Counted from the first letter of the stretch, positions 1 to 8,967 are shown. The stretch: 34,915 bases of DNA from Vulcanimicrobiota bacterium (GCA_028287565.1 JAQBPK010000271.1:1-34915), one strand, 5' to 3'. The notes: generated from the letters alone by a model not told the origin. Numbers and translations: made by a program.

Positions 1-2
1 GC

Positions 3-359
3 GTCGCGACGCAGGAAGACCACATCGCGCCGTGGCGCTCGGTCTACGCGATGACGCGGCTGTTCGGCGGCGACACGACGTTCCGGCTCGGCGCGTCGGG
101 CCACATCGCCGGCATCATCAGCCCGCCCGCCAAGAAGAAAGCGGTGTGGTGGGGCGGACCGCCCGGTTCGCACAACCCGCCCAGCCCGGACGAGTGGCTC
201 GCCGCCGCGCCCAAGCACGAAGGCTCGTGGTGGCCGGACTGGACGGCGTGGCTCGCGCAGCGCTCGCCGGAGATGGTCCCGGTGCGCCATTTCCTGGGGA
301 ACGAGCAGCATCCGCCGCTCGTTGACGCACCAGGCACGTACGTTCTGGAGCGCGCGTAG
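3..359 (+). CDS. phaC: Poly(3-hydroxyalkanoate) synthase, class I-type, C-terminal end (partial)
   Basis: The frame is open from the window edge and ends in TAG at 357-359, so only the last 118 residues are present. The sequence matches the end of class I PHA synthases: an EDHIAPW block, then GASGHIAGIISPPAK, GSWWPDWTAWLA and a terminal APGTYVLERA. By family knowledge the Asp of EDHIxPW and the His of SGHIAG are two members of the Cys-Asp-His catalytic triad; the Cys lies upstream, outside the window. The enzyme polymerises hydroxyacyl-CoA into storage polyester on cytoplasmic granules. The next gene starts 20 bases downstream on the same strand but codes for a secreted protein, so functional linkage is doubtful. 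Confidence 0.95.
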   Translation, partial: VATQEDHIAPWRSVYAMTRLFGGDTTFRLGASGHIAGIISPPAKKKAVWWGGPPGSHNPPSPDEWLAAAPKHEGSWWPDWTAWLAQRSPEMVPVRHFLGNEQHPPLVDAPGTYVLERA

Positions 360-379
360 GCGCGCCGGAGGCCGTTGGA

Positions 380-2608
380 ATGCATGCATCGTTCGTCCGC
401 AAATCCTTCACGGCGATCGCCGCGCCGGCGGTCGCTGCGATGCTGTGCGCTGCGCTTCTGACCGCTGCGCCATCCGCCGCGCGCGCCGACGACGCGGTCG
501 CGGTGAACGCCGGCGTCGGCGTCGCGCGCATCGCGCTGATCCGCGGCCAAGTCGCGGTGCAACGCGGCGACTCCGCGACCGCGACCACCGCGGTGATCAA
601 CGCGCCGGTGCTCGGCGCGGACTACGTCACGACGGGCGACGACTCGCGCGCCGAGGTGCAGTTCGACGCCGCGTCCGCGGTGCGGCTCGGCGCGAACGTG
701 CAGATGCGCTTCACCCGCCTCGACGCGAACGACCGCGTGCTGCAGCTCGCCGAAGGCACGATCGATCTGCGCCTGCTGCGCGGCGTCGACGGCCGCTCGC
801 AGATCGACACGCCGTCGATCTCGATCCGACCGCGCACCAGCGGCAGCTACCGTGTCAGCGTCGACGGCAGCGGCGCGACGCGCGTGACGGTACGTTCCGG
901 AAGCGCGGACGTCATCACGCCGCAAGGCGCCGAAGTGCTGACCACCGGCACGACGCTGCTCGCGCGCGGCGCGGCAGCGAACCCGTCGGTGCAGCGCCTC
1001 GACGCGGTGGCGTACGACGACTTCGACCGCTTCAACGCCGACCGCGACGTGCCGGAGATGCGCGCGCTCGCGGATGCGAACGCGCCGCCCGGCGTCGCGG
1101 GCATCGACGACCTGAACGCGTACGGCCGCTGGGTGAGCGACACGGGCTACGGCAACGTGTGGACGCCGTCGTACGTCGCGCCGGGCTGGGCGCCGTACCG
1201 CGACGGCCGCTGGGCGTGGGAAGACACGTACGGCTGGACCTGGGTCGGCAACGAGCCGTGGGGCTGGGCGCCGTATCATTACGGCCGCTGGTACCACAGC
1301 CCGCGCTACGGCTGGTGCTGGTATCCTGCGCGCGCCGTCGTGCCGTGGAGCCCGGCGATCGTCAGCTTCATCACGTTCGGCGGCATCGGCTTCGGCTTCA
1401 ACTCGATCGGCTGGGTGCCGCTCGCGCCGTTCGAGCCGTTCAACCCATGGTGGGGCAACGGCAGCACCGTGGTCGTGAACAACACGTACGTCACGAACAA
1501 TTACGTCATCAACCACCGCCGCGACGACAACCGCGTGCTCGCGCGCCCGTTCTACCAGAACGCGCGCTTCGGCGGCGGAACGGAGATCTCGAAACAGCGC
1601 TTCCTGGAAGGACGCTTCGATCATCCGCGCACGGTTGCGCCGGGGCGCGTGCACGATTGGCAAATCGTCCGCGGCGCGGTCCCCGTCATACCGAGCGACG
1701 CGAACCTGCGCTTCAGCGACCGTCCCATCACGCGGCCGCTCGTGCTTCGCACGACGGCATTGCAGGGCACGTTCGCCGGCGATGCGGTCGCACCGCAGCG
1801 CACCCCGATCGCGCAGCAGCGCGCCGCGCTCACATCGGTGCCGCGGGCGGAACACCCGGCGGTGGTGCGCGACGTGCATCCCGAAGCGCAACCACCGGCG
1901 GCACAGCGCAACGCGATCACCGTCAACAACGGCGACGCGACGCCCAAGCGCATCATCGACCCGTGGGCGCGCTTCGGCGCGAACCGCGGCGCGCCGGCGG
2001 GCCATCCCGTCACCGTGATCGACGGCGCCGCCGCAACGAGCGCAGCAACGGGCACGGCGCACGCAAACGCCGCAACGGGCACGGCGCCCGGGAACGGCGC
2101 AACGGGCACGGCCGCTGCGGGCACCGGAACCAGCACGACAGCAGCGGGCGCGGGGCACCCGCAAGCGACGCGCAGCAACGGAACGACATCGCTGCCGCGC
2201 AGCACGCAAGACGGCGGCGTGTGGAAGCGGTTCGACAACTCGGCCGCAGGGCGCCCTGCCGCGGCGCGCGAGCCCGTCACCGTGCACGACGGTAGCGCGA
2301 CGCGCGAGCCTGTCCGAACGCCGCAGCAGCCGCATCGCACGTTCGACACGCCCGCGAACGCCGCGCCCGCGAACGCGGCACCCGCGCATGCGGCACCGGC
2401 CAACGCAGCGCCCGCGTACACCGCGCCGAGGCAGCAGCCGCAGTACTCCGTGCCCGTGTACGCGGCGCCGCGGCAGCAGCCGCAGTATTCCGCGCCCGCG
2501 CCGGCGGCGCAGCCGCACTACGAGCCGGCGCGCTCGGCGCCGGCGCACGCGAACCCGCCTCCGCAAGCGCAGCATGCCGAGCGGTCCACGGGCACGCCGC
2601 ACCGCTAA
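380..2608 (+). CDS. Secreted FecR-domain / DUF6600-type protein with low-complexity C-terminus
   Basis: This is a 742-aa protein. GGAGG at 367-371 sits 8 bases before the ATG and supports the start. Residues 1-36 form a signal peptide with a likely ARA|DD cleavage site. Residues about 45-200 resemble a FecR-type beta domain (IRGQVAVQRGD, then a region rich in RLG and VRSGSADV). Residues about 230-330 are a Trp/Tyr-rich region with YGRW, GWAPYRDGRWAW and PWGWAPYHYGRW, typical of DUF6600 proteins. From about residue 480 the chain is Ala/Pro/Gly-rich. It has two copies of a PVTVxDGxAT motif, repeated ATGTA and APANA units, and two QQPQYS repeats. It probably acts at the cell envelope; no enzymatic residues are recognised. 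The function of this domain pair is not known to me. Confidence 0.85.
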   Translation: MHASFVRKSFTAIAAPAVAAMLCAALLTAAPSAARADDAVAVNAGVGVARIALIRGQVAVQRGDSATATTAVINAPVLGADYVTTGDDSRAEVQFDAASAVRLGANVQMRFTRLDANDRVLQLAEGTIDLRLLRGVDGRSQIDTPSISIRPRTSGSYRVSVDGSGATRVTVRSGSADVITPQGAEVLTTGTTLLARGAAANPSVQRLDAVAYDDFDRFNADRDVPEMRALADANAPPGVAGIDDLNAYGRWVSDTGYGNVWTPSYVAPGWAPYRDGRWAWEDTYGWTWVGNEPWGWAPYHYGRWYHSPRYGWCWYPARAVVPWSPAIVSFITFGGIGFGFNSIGWVPLAPFEPFNPWWGNGSTVVVNNTYVTNNYVINHRRDDNRVLARPFYQNARFGGGTEISKQRFLEGRFDHPRTVAPGRVHDWQIVRGAVPVIPSDANLRFSDRPITRPLVLRTTALQGTFAGDAVAPQRTPIAQQRAALTSVPRAEHPAVVRDVHPEAQPPAAQRNAITVNNGDATPKRIIDPWARFGANRGAPAGHPVTVIDGAAATSAATGTAHANAATGTAPGNGATGTAAAGTGTSTTAAGAGHPQATRSNGTTSLPRSTQDGGVWKRFDNSAAGRPAAAREPVTVHDGSATREPVRTPQQPHRTFDTPANAAPANAAPAHAAPANAAPAYTAPRQQPQYSVPVYAAPRQQPQYSAPAPAAQPHYEPARSAPAHANPPPQAQHAERSTGTPHR

Positions 2609-2663
2609 GTCTGAACATTCGTTCGACGGGGGCGCGCGAGACGGCCGCGAAATCGACGCGGCC

Positions 2664-5129
2664 ATGGTCTCGCGTGTCGCTCCTCGGACGAACGCGTCTT
2701 TCGGCTCCCTCCTGCGGCGGTTCCGCATCGGAGCGGGGCTCTCTCGCGAAGCGCTCGCCGAGCAGGCGGGCATCAGCTCGGACGATATCGACGCGCTGGA
2801 GAGCAATGGCGTGGCGCCGCCCGCGGACGCGAGGCTCGCCGCGCTCATCGCCGCGCTCGCGCTGAGCGGCGACCGCCGCAGCGCGTTCGAAGCCGCCGCC
2901 GACCCGAACGGCACCGCGCCGCGCACCGCCGACGGCGAAGCCGAGCCCGCCTCCGCGCCGACCGGCCCAGCCGTGCTCGCGAGCTTCGTCGGCCGCGACG
3001 CCGAGCTGGCGGACATCACTGCCGCGCTGACGTCCTCGCGGCTCGTCACCATCTTCGGCCCGGGCGGCGTCGGCAAGACGCGCATCGCACAGCAGATCGC
3101 CGTCGACGCGGTCGCCGCGTATCCGGGCGGCGTCTGGGTGGCGGAGCTCGCGCCGTTCTCCGATCCCGAGCTTATCCCGGTCGCGATCGCGTCGTCGATG
3201 GGGATCGCCGATCCCGGCGGCGCGCGGCCGCTGCTCGAGACGGTCGTGTCCGCGCTGCGAACGAAGCGCGCGCTGCTAGTGCTCGACAACTGCGAGCACC
3301 TGCGGGCGGAGGTCGGCGCCGCCGCGACGGCGCTGCTCGCGGGCTGTCCCAAGCTGCGCATCCTCGCGACCAGCCGCGAGGGATTGGGGATCGAGGAAGA
3401 GCTGCTCTACCGCCTCCCGCCGCTCTCGGTGTGCGACGGCTCGGAGCTGCTCGGCGCAGGCGACGCGTTGCGCTACGGCGCGGTCGCGCTGTTCGTGGCG
3501 CGCGCGCAGGCCGCGCGGGCCGACTTCGTCCTCACCGACGGGATCGCGCCGGTCGTCAGCGAGATCTGCCGCAACCTCGACGGGATCGCGCTCGCGATCG
3601 AGCTCGCGGCCGCGCGGCTGTCGGTGCTCAGCGTCGAGCAGCTCGCGCAGCGGCTCGACGACCGCTTCCGCCTCCTCACCGGCGGCGGCAACGCGCTGCC
3701 GCGCCAGCAGACCCTGCGCGCGCTGATCGACTGGAGCTTCGACCTGCTGCAGCCGGTGGAGCGCACGGTGTTCGCGCGGCTCGCCGTGTTCCGCGGCGGG
3801 TGGACGGCTGACGCCGCCGCGGAGGTGTGCGGCGGCGCCGGAATCGACGTCGCCGCGGTCCTGGCGTCGCTGGTCGACAAGTCGCTCGTCGCCGCCGACG
3901 GTGACGACCGCTTCCGCTTCACCGCGACCACCGGCCAGTACGCGATGGAGAAGCTCCAGCGGTCCGGCGAGCACGACGCCGTCGCGGCGCGGTTCGCCGG
4001 CTGGGCGCTGCGCTTCGCCGAACGCGCCGACATGGCGTGGGAGAAGACGCCGGAGATGGACTGGCGGGCGTCGATTGAGTGCGAGCTCGACAACTTGCGC
4101 GCCGCGCTCGACTGGAGCCTCGGCCGAGGACGCGATCCGCTCGCCGGCGCCGGGATCGCGGCGGCGCTGAGCTTCTACTGGCGCACGGCGAAACGCGAAG
4201 GCCGGCGCTGGTTCGAGGCGGCCCTCGCCGCGCTCGAGGACGACGCCCCGCCGCCGCTGTGCGCGCGCATCGCGCTCGGCCTGAGCTGGACGCTCCCGGT
4301 CGGCCGTTCGAGCCTGGAAGCCGTTGAACGCGCGGTGCGTGCCTACCGCGAGATCGGCGACCGCCGCAGCCTGTCGATGGCGCTGCTGACGCTCAGCGGA
4401 AGCTTGCGCGACGAGCCCGGCTGGCTCGAGCGCGGCGAGGCCGCCGTCACCGAGGCGCTCGAGATCGCGCAGTCGACGTGCTTCTTCCGGCTCATCCCGA
4501 CGCTGCTCGCCGCGCTCGCCGAGTGCAAACGCCAGCGCCGCCGGTTCGACGAGGCGCGCGCGCTGCTCGAGCAGGCGCTGACGATGGCGCGCGAGGAGCG
4601 CAACCTGCTCGGCCTTTCGACCGCGCTGTCGCGGCTGGCCGAGGTGGAGTTCGATTCGGGCGAGTTCGCCGCGGCGCGGCGCTACGGCGCGGAGGCCACC
4701 GAGATCGACGGGCGGCGCGGCATCGCGAACGCGGTCTCCGCCGACCGCTGCGACCTGGCCGCGTACGCCATCGCGGACGGCGACCTCGACGACGCGTGCG
4801 CGCAAGCCCGCGAGGTGATCGCGATGAACGAGCGCGTCGACCAGCCGGTCCACCTCACCATCGCGATCGACCACCTCGCGGTCGTCGCGGCGCTGCGCGG
4901 CGACGTGCGGCGCGCGGCGCGCCTGATCGGCTACACCGACGCGATGTTCCGGCGGCTCGCGTACGCGCGCCAGCCGGTGGAGCAGCGCGGCGAGGAGCAG
5001 GCCCGTGCGATCCTGTCGGACCGGCTGTGCGAGGACGAGGCGGTGCAGCTTGCGGGCGAGGGTGAGTCGCTCGGCCGTGACGAGGCCGTCGCCGAAGCGC
5101 TCGCGGTCGCCGGCGCGGCCCGGATCTAA
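2664..5129 (+). CDS. XRE-type HTH / NB-ARC ATPase / TPR transcriptional regulator
   Basis: The protein has 821 aa. The ATG at 2664 is chosen because it leaves a full helix-turn-helix; the same frame is open further upstream but would run into the preceding gene. Residues about 13-50 (RFRIGAGLSREALAEQAGIS) are an XRE/Cro-like HTH. A STAND ATPase follows, with Walker A GPGGVGKT at 132-139 and Walker B LLVLDN at 204-209. Next come a GLPLA-like DGIALAIELAAARL block and an arginine-rich LIDWSFDLL region, typical of predicted ATPases. The C-terminal half is helical with TPR-like repeats. It is presumably a ligand-gated DNA-binding regulator in the cytoplasm. It converges on the small minus-strand gene with a 4-base overlap at the stops. 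Its ligand and targets are unknown. Confidence 0.9.
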   Translation: MVSRVAPRTNASFGSLLRRFRIGAGLSREALAEQAGISSDDIDALESNGVAPPADARLAALIAALALSGDRRSAFEAAADPNGTAPRTADGEAEPASAPTGPAVLASFVGRDAELADITAALTSSRLVTIFGPGGVGKTRIAQQIAVDAVAAYPGGVWVAELAPFSDPELIPVAIASSMGIADPGGARPLLETVVSALRTKRALLVLDNCEHLRAEVGAAATALLAGCPKLRILATSREGLGIEEELLYRLPPLSVCDGSELLGAGDALRYGAVALFVARAQAARADFVLTDGIAPVVSEICRNLDGIALAIELAAARLSVLSVEQLAQRLDDRFRLLTGGGNALPRQQTLRALIDWSFDLLQPVERTVFARLAVFRGGWTADAAAEVCGGAGIDVAAVLASLVDKSLVAADGDDRFRFTATTGQYAMEKLQRSGEHDAVAARFAGWALRFAERADMAWEKTPEMDWRASIECELDNLRAALDWSLGRGRDPLAGAGIAAALSFYWRTAKREGRRWFEAALAALEDDAPPPLCARIALGLSWTLPVGRSSLEAVERAVRAYREIGDRRSLSMALLTLSGSLRDEPGWLERGEAAVTEALEIAQSTCFFRLIPTLLAALAECKRQRRRFDEARALLEQALTMAREERNLLGLSTALSRLAEVEFDSGEFAAARRYGAEATEIDGRRGIANAVSADRCDLAAYAIADGDLDDACAQAREVIAMNERVDQPVHLTIAIDHLAVVAALRGDVRRAARLIGYTDAMFRRLAYARQPVEQRGEEQARAILSDRLCEDEAVQLAGEGESLGRDEAVAEALAVAGAARI

Positions 5130-5392
5130 GCGGTCTCGGGCTCCAGGTGCGGCTCGGCTTGCGCGTCGTTGACGAGCTTGAACATGCCGAGGTCGCTCCC
5201 CAGCGAGTCGTCGATGATGCCGAGCTCGTCGTGAAGGTACTGCTTCAGTTGCGCCAGGCTCGAGAAGTAGAAGCGCCGGCCCGACGCGGCGTGGTGCGCG
5301 GAGCCGCGCCAGCCGCATGCGCCGCGCTCGGTCGACGGCTCGCACCACAACCGGACCAGGAAGACGTGTTCTTTTCGTCTGAGCGGCGACAT
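5126..5392 (-). CDS. Small conserved-looking hypothetical protein (88 aa), SARP-promoter target
   Basis: This 88-aa protein has no signal peptide or membrane segment. The sequence reads HVFLVRLWCEPSTER, then WRGSAHHAASGRRFYFSSLAQLKQYL. This is a compact alpha/beta pattern, possibly WRGxVxHxxSGRRxYF-type small proteins found beside regulators, but I cannot name a function. No Shine-Dalgarno precedes the ATG at 5392. Instead a TAGACT -10 box lies six bases upstream of the ATG, which predicts a leaderless transcript starting at or next to the A of ATG. Two CTAGACG/GTAGACG heptamers lie 9 bases further up (see the promoter entry). It is divergent from the SARP gene at 5440 and converges on the XRE regulator. 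Confidence 0.7.
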   Translation of the reverse strand: MSPLRRKEHVFLVRLWCEPSTERGACGWRGSAHHAASGRRFYFSSLAQLKQYLHDELGIIDDSLGSDLGMFKLVNDAQAEPHLEPETA

Positions 5393-5398
5393 GGCGAA

Positions 5399-5431
5399 AG
5401 TCTAGGCGGCGCTCGTCTAGAAACCGTCTAC
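5399..5431 (-). promoter_or_regulatory. SARP-type promoter P1 (drives the 88-aa gene; abuts the SARP start)
   Basis: Read on the minus strand: GTAGACG (5431-5425), four bases, CTAGACG (5420-5414), nine bases, then TAGACT (5404-5399), a TANNNT -10 box. The two heptamers are direct repeats with an 11-bp period. Known SARP regulators bind direct heptamer repeats with 11-bp periodicity just upstream of the -10 box. The ATG of the minus gene follows six bases after the -10 box. The distal heptamer ends 8 bases before the SARP ATG at 5440, so a bound SARP could also affect its own gene. Confidence 0.75.
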
Positions 5432-5439
5432 CAACTGCC

Positions 5440-8400
5440 ATGACCGCGCCCATCCGGATCGCGCTCTTCGGCGCGCTGCGCATCGTCGTCGGCGGACAGC
5501 CGATCCGGCTCGCGGCGCCGCCGATGACGTTCCCCCTGCTGGCCTATCTGCTCGTGCACCGCGACCGCAACGTCGCGCGCGAGACGCTCGCCTTCACGCT
5601 GTGGCCCGAAGAGAGCGAGAGCGCCGCGAAGGCCAACCTGCGGCGCCACCTGCACTATCTCCAGCGGCTGCTCCCGCCGCCGCCGGACGGCGTGTCGTGG
5701 GTGATCGCGGACGCGCGCGCCGTCCGCTGGAACCCGAACGCACCCGCCGAGATCGACGTCGCGGAGTTCGAGCGGCGCATCGGCGAGGGCGAACGCTCCG
5801 AAGCGGTCGCTCTGTACGAAGGCGACCTGCTCGAAGAGCTCGACAGCGAGTGGATCCTCACCGAGCGCGAGCGCCTGCGCACGCTGCACGTCGACAACCT
5901 CTCGCAGCTCATCGCGGCGGCGCGCGCCGAGCGCCGCTTCGGCCGCGCGCTACAGTTCGCGCGCCGGCTGCTGCACCATGACCCCTGGCGCGAGGACGCC
6001 GTGCGCGAGGTGGTGTCGCTGCGCTTCGAGCTGGGCGACCGCGCCGGCGCGATCGCGGAGTTCGACGCGTTCGCCGAGCGGCTCGACGAAGAGATGGGCG
6101 CGGAGCCCATGCCGGAATCGCTCGCGCTGCGCGAGCTGATCTCGCACGACGAGGTGCCCGAGCGCGCGCAGCCGCGCGGCGAGCGGCGCGACATCGTGCC
6201 CTGGGCGGTGCTGCCGTTCGCCGGCCGCGACCGCGAGGTCGAGGAGATGCGCGACGCGTGGGACCGCGCAGTGCGCGGCGACGGCAGCTTGATGCTGATC
6301 GGCGGGGAGGCCGGGATCGGCAAGACGCGCCTGTGCGCCATCGTGCGGCAGATCGCGCTCGGCGACGGCGGCGTCGTGCTCGACGGCAGCACGTCGTTTC
6401 CGGAATCGACGCCGTACCAGCCGTTCGCCGAAGCGCTCGAGCCGCTCGTCGCGACGCTGGACATCTCGCGCTTCGAGCCCATCTTCTTGTCCGCGCTGGC
6501 GCTCGTGATCCCCCAGATTCGCGCGCTGCACCCCACGCTGCCGCCGCTGCCGGCCGTCGATCCCGGCCACGAGCAGACGCGCATGTACGAAGCGTTCTTC
6601 CGCGCCGGCGAGGTGGTGAGCGAGAAGCGCCCGCTGCTGCTGGTGCTCGAGGACATGCAGTGGGCGGGCGCGGCGACGATCGCGCTGCTCGAGTACGCCG
6701 CGCGGCGCGCCCCGACGCGCAAGCTGCTGATCGTCGCGTCGTACCGCGCGGAGGACGTGCCGCGCGATCACCCGCTGCGTGCCGTGCGCCGACGGCTCGA
6801 GCGCGAAGGCCGCGCGGGACATCTCGCGCTGGGCCCGCTCGCGCCGCGCGACGTCGAGACGATCCTCACGACGCTCGCCGGCAGCGGCGTCGACCCGGGC
6901 ACGCTGGGCGCCGAGCTGCACGCGGAGAGCGAAGGGAACCCGTTCTTCCTGGGCGAGCTGCTGCGCGGCGCCGTCGAGCAAGGCGCGGTGCGCGTCGACG
7001 ACGGGCGGCTCGCCATCGCGCGCGCCGCGTCGATCACGCCCGGGATCCGTGAGACGATCGCCGCGCGTCTGCAGCGCCTCTCGCCGGATGCGCTCGGCGC
7101 GGCGGAGTTCGCCGCGGTGATCGGGCGCGCGTTCAACGTCGAGCTCTTGAGCGAGGCCAGCGGCTGGACCGAGGCGCGCGCGATCGCGGCCGTCAGCGAG
7201 CTGCTCGACCGCCACATCGTGCGCGACGCGGGCGCGGCGAACGACTACACGTTCTCGCACAACCTCGTGCAGTCGACGATCTACGCGCTCTCGTCGCGGC
7301 GCGAGCTCGAGCGCCGCCACGGCCGCATCGCGATCGTGATGGAAGACCTCAACGCGGGCATGCTCGACGACATCGCGGCGCAGATCGCGCTGCACTTCGA
7401 GCGCGGCGGCGAGGGCGAGCGCGCCGCGCACTACTACATGCGCGCGGCGCGCCGCGCGCTCGCGCTGTTCGCGACGTACGAGACCGCGGAATATCTGGAG
7501 CGCGCGCTCACGCTGAGCACCGACTGGGCGCTGCGCGCCGACGCGCTGCTGCTGCAAGAGGAAGTCCACCGCCGTAACGGCGACCGCGACGCGCAGCGCG
7601 ACGACCTCGATCAGCTCGCGATCCTGCCCGCCGGAACGCTCGACCCCGACCGCGCGTGCGAGGTGCTGCGGCGGCGTATCGCGCTCGCGCACGTGACCGG
7701 CGAGCGCGAGGACGAAGAGCGTTTCATCGCCGAGCTGCACGACCGTGCCGAGCTGCTCGACCGCGCGTGGTGGGAAGCCGTCGCGCTGCAGCTCGAAGGC
7801 CAGCACCTGCTTGCGAGCGGGCGGCTCGACGAGGCGCGCACGGTGCTCGAGCGCGCGCTCACCATCCCCGCGGTGCGCGACGACCCCGCGCTCGCGACGG
7901 ACGTGTTCTGCAACCTCGCGACGGTCGCCGACCACCAAGCCGATTACGAGGTCGCGGAGCGCTATCTGCAGCGCGCGCTCGCGCTCGTGGAGACCCAGTC
8001 CGACGAGCTGCTGCGCTTCCGCGTGCTCAACCAGCGCTACGCGATCGCGCACGTGCACGAGAACTACGTGACGCTGCACGGGCTCGCGCGCGAGCTGCTG
8101 GAGCGCACCATCGCGGTCGGCGACCGGCGTGCGGAGATGCTCGCGCACCTGCGGCTCGCCAACGCCGCGCTGTTCGTGTTCGAGATCGCCGAGGCGTACG
8201 AGCAGTACGAACGCGCGGACGCGATGGCCGATCTGTTCGGCACGCCCAAAGAGCGCGCCAGCGTCGCTGCGTGCCGCGGCATCTTCGCGAGCGCGGTCGG
8301 CGACTTCGACACCGCGCGCGCGCACCTGATCGACGCGCGAGACATCGCGAGCGACGCGGCCGACCGTTTCGGCGAGCTGCTTGCGGACGTCAACATGGCG

Positions 8401-8949
8401 TACGTCGAGATCTTCGCCGAGGAACCGGAAGAGGCGCTCGCGCTCGCGGATGCGGCGGTCCCGGCCGCGCACGCGATCAACTCCGACCTGATCGAAGCGA
8501 GCGCGCTGTGCGCGCAGGGCGCGGCGCTGCGCCGGCTCGACCGTGACGACGCGCTCGCGTCGCTGGAGCGCGGGATCGCGCTGCAGCGCGAGCTGGGCCT
8601 GCATTCGAGCCTCGGCCAGGATCTCGCGGAGCTCGCGCTCGCGCAGCTCGCCGCGGGCGAGCTGGACGCGGCGTGCAAGACGGCGGTCGAGCTGAACGCG
8701 CTTGCCGACACGTCGTACCACGGCCTCACCCACCCGCACTTCATGCTGTGGACCGCCGCGCTGGTGCACGATACGCTCGGCGACCGGGAGCGCGCGGACG
8801 CGCTCTTTCGCGAGGCGTACGCGCTGTACGAGAACCGCCTCGGCCGCCTCGCCGAGCCCAAGTTGCGCGATTGCTTTTCGCGAATCTGGTTCAACCGCCG
8901 CATCGTCGCGGAGGGCGAACGCCGCAAGACGCCGGTAGACGTTTCGTAG
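5440..8949 (+). CDS. SARP-family regulator: winged helix-BTAD-AAA ATPase-TPR (AfsR-like, large)
   Basis: The protein has 1169 aa. Residues 1-95 are an OmpR/PhoB-like winged helix of the SARP type (IRIALFGALRIVVGG, then LLAYLLVHRDRNVARETLA and LWPEESESAAKANLRRHLHYL). Residues about 100-250 form a bacterial transcriptional activator domain (YEGDLLEELDSEWI; ARRLLHHDPWREDAVREV). An AAA ATPase follows with Walker A GEAGIGKT at 289-296 and Walker B LLLVLED at 399-405. About 500 residues of TPR-like helices complete it. Known SARPs activate by binding direct heptamer repeats next to the -10 box. Three such sites lie at both ends of this gene and 1.1 kb downstream, so local control is likely. No good Shine-Dalgarno is seen before the ATG. 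The stop codon lies inside promoter P2. Confidence 0.92.
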   Translation: MTAPIRIALFGALRIVVGGQPIRLAAPPMTFPLLAYLLVHRDRNVARETLAFTLWPEESESAAKANLRRHLHYLQRLLPPPPDGVSWVIADARAVRWNPNAPAEIDVAEFERRIGEGERSEAVALYEGDLLEELDSEWILTERERLRTLHVDNLSQLIAAARAERRFGRALQFARRLLHHDPWREDAVREVVSLRFELGDRAGAIAEFDAFAERLDEEMGAEPMPESLALRELISHDEVPERAQPRGERRDIVPWAVLPFAGRDREVEEMRDAWDRAVRGDGSLMLIGGEAGIGKTRLCAIVRQIALGDGGVVLDGSTSFPESTPYQPFAEALEPLVATLDISRFEPIFLSALALVIPQIRALHPTLPPLPAVDPGHEQTRMYEAFFRAGEVVSEKRPLLLVLEDMQWAGAATIALLEYAARRAPTRKLLIVASYRAEDVPRDHPLRAVRRRLEREGRAGHLALGPLAPRDVETILTTLAGSGVDPGTLGAELHAESEGNPFFLGELLRGAVEQGAVRVDDGRLAIARAASITPGIRETIAARLQRLSPDALGAAEFAAVIGRAFNVELLSEASGWTEARAIAAVSELLDRHIVRDAGAANDYTFSHNLVQSTIYALSSRRELERRHGRIAIVMEDLNAGMLDDIAAQIALHFERGGEGERAAHYYMRAARRALALFATYETAEYLERALTLSTDWALRADALLLQEEVHRRNGDRDAQRDDLDQLAILPAGTLDPDRACEVLRRRIALAHVTGEREDEERFIAELHDRAELLDRAWWEAVALQLEGQHLLASGRLDEARTVLERALTIPAVRDDPALATDVFCNLATVADHQADYEVAERYLQRALALVETQSDELLRFRVLNQRYAIAHVHENYVTLHGLARELLERTIAVGDRRAEMLAHLRLANAALFVFEIAEAYEQYERADAMADLFGTPKERASVAACRGIFASAVGDFDTARAHLIDARDIASDAADRFGELLADVNMAYVEIFAEEPEEALALADAAVPAAHAINSDLIEASALCAQGAALRRLDRDDALASLERGIALQRELGLHSSLGQDLAELALAQLAAGELDAACKTAVELNALADTSYHGLTHPHFMLWTAALVHDTLGDRERADALFREAYALYENRLGRLAEPKLRDCFSRIWFNRRIVAEGERRKTPVDVS

Positions 8950-8967
8950 ACGCCGCGTCCATAGAGT
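8935..8967 (+). promoter_or_regulatory. SARP-type promoter P2 (drives the 9024 lipoprotein gene)
   Basis: The order is GTAGACG (8935-8941), four bases, GTAGACG (8946-8952), nine bases, then TAGAGT (8962-8967), a TANNNT -10 box. Heptamer period and -10 spacing equal those of P1 and P3. The TAG stop of the SARP gene (8947-8949) is part of the second heptamer. A start site near 8974 would give a leader of about 50 bases with AGGAGGGA at about 9007-9014 before the ATG at 9024. Confidence 0.78.

Noticed and set aside
2388-2663. Longer N-terminus for the XRE regulator
   Set aside because: It lies inside the preceding gene in another frame and translates to Arg/Thr-rich shadow sequence; the HTH begins after ATG 2664.
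44-3361. 1105-aa open frame on the minus strand, and similar long antisense frames at 3276-5483, 5950-9000, 14786-16690 and elsewhere
   Set aside because: They are Arg/Ala-rich shadows of real genes in GC-rich DNA, with no domains and no ribosome sites; the opposite frames carry clear domains.
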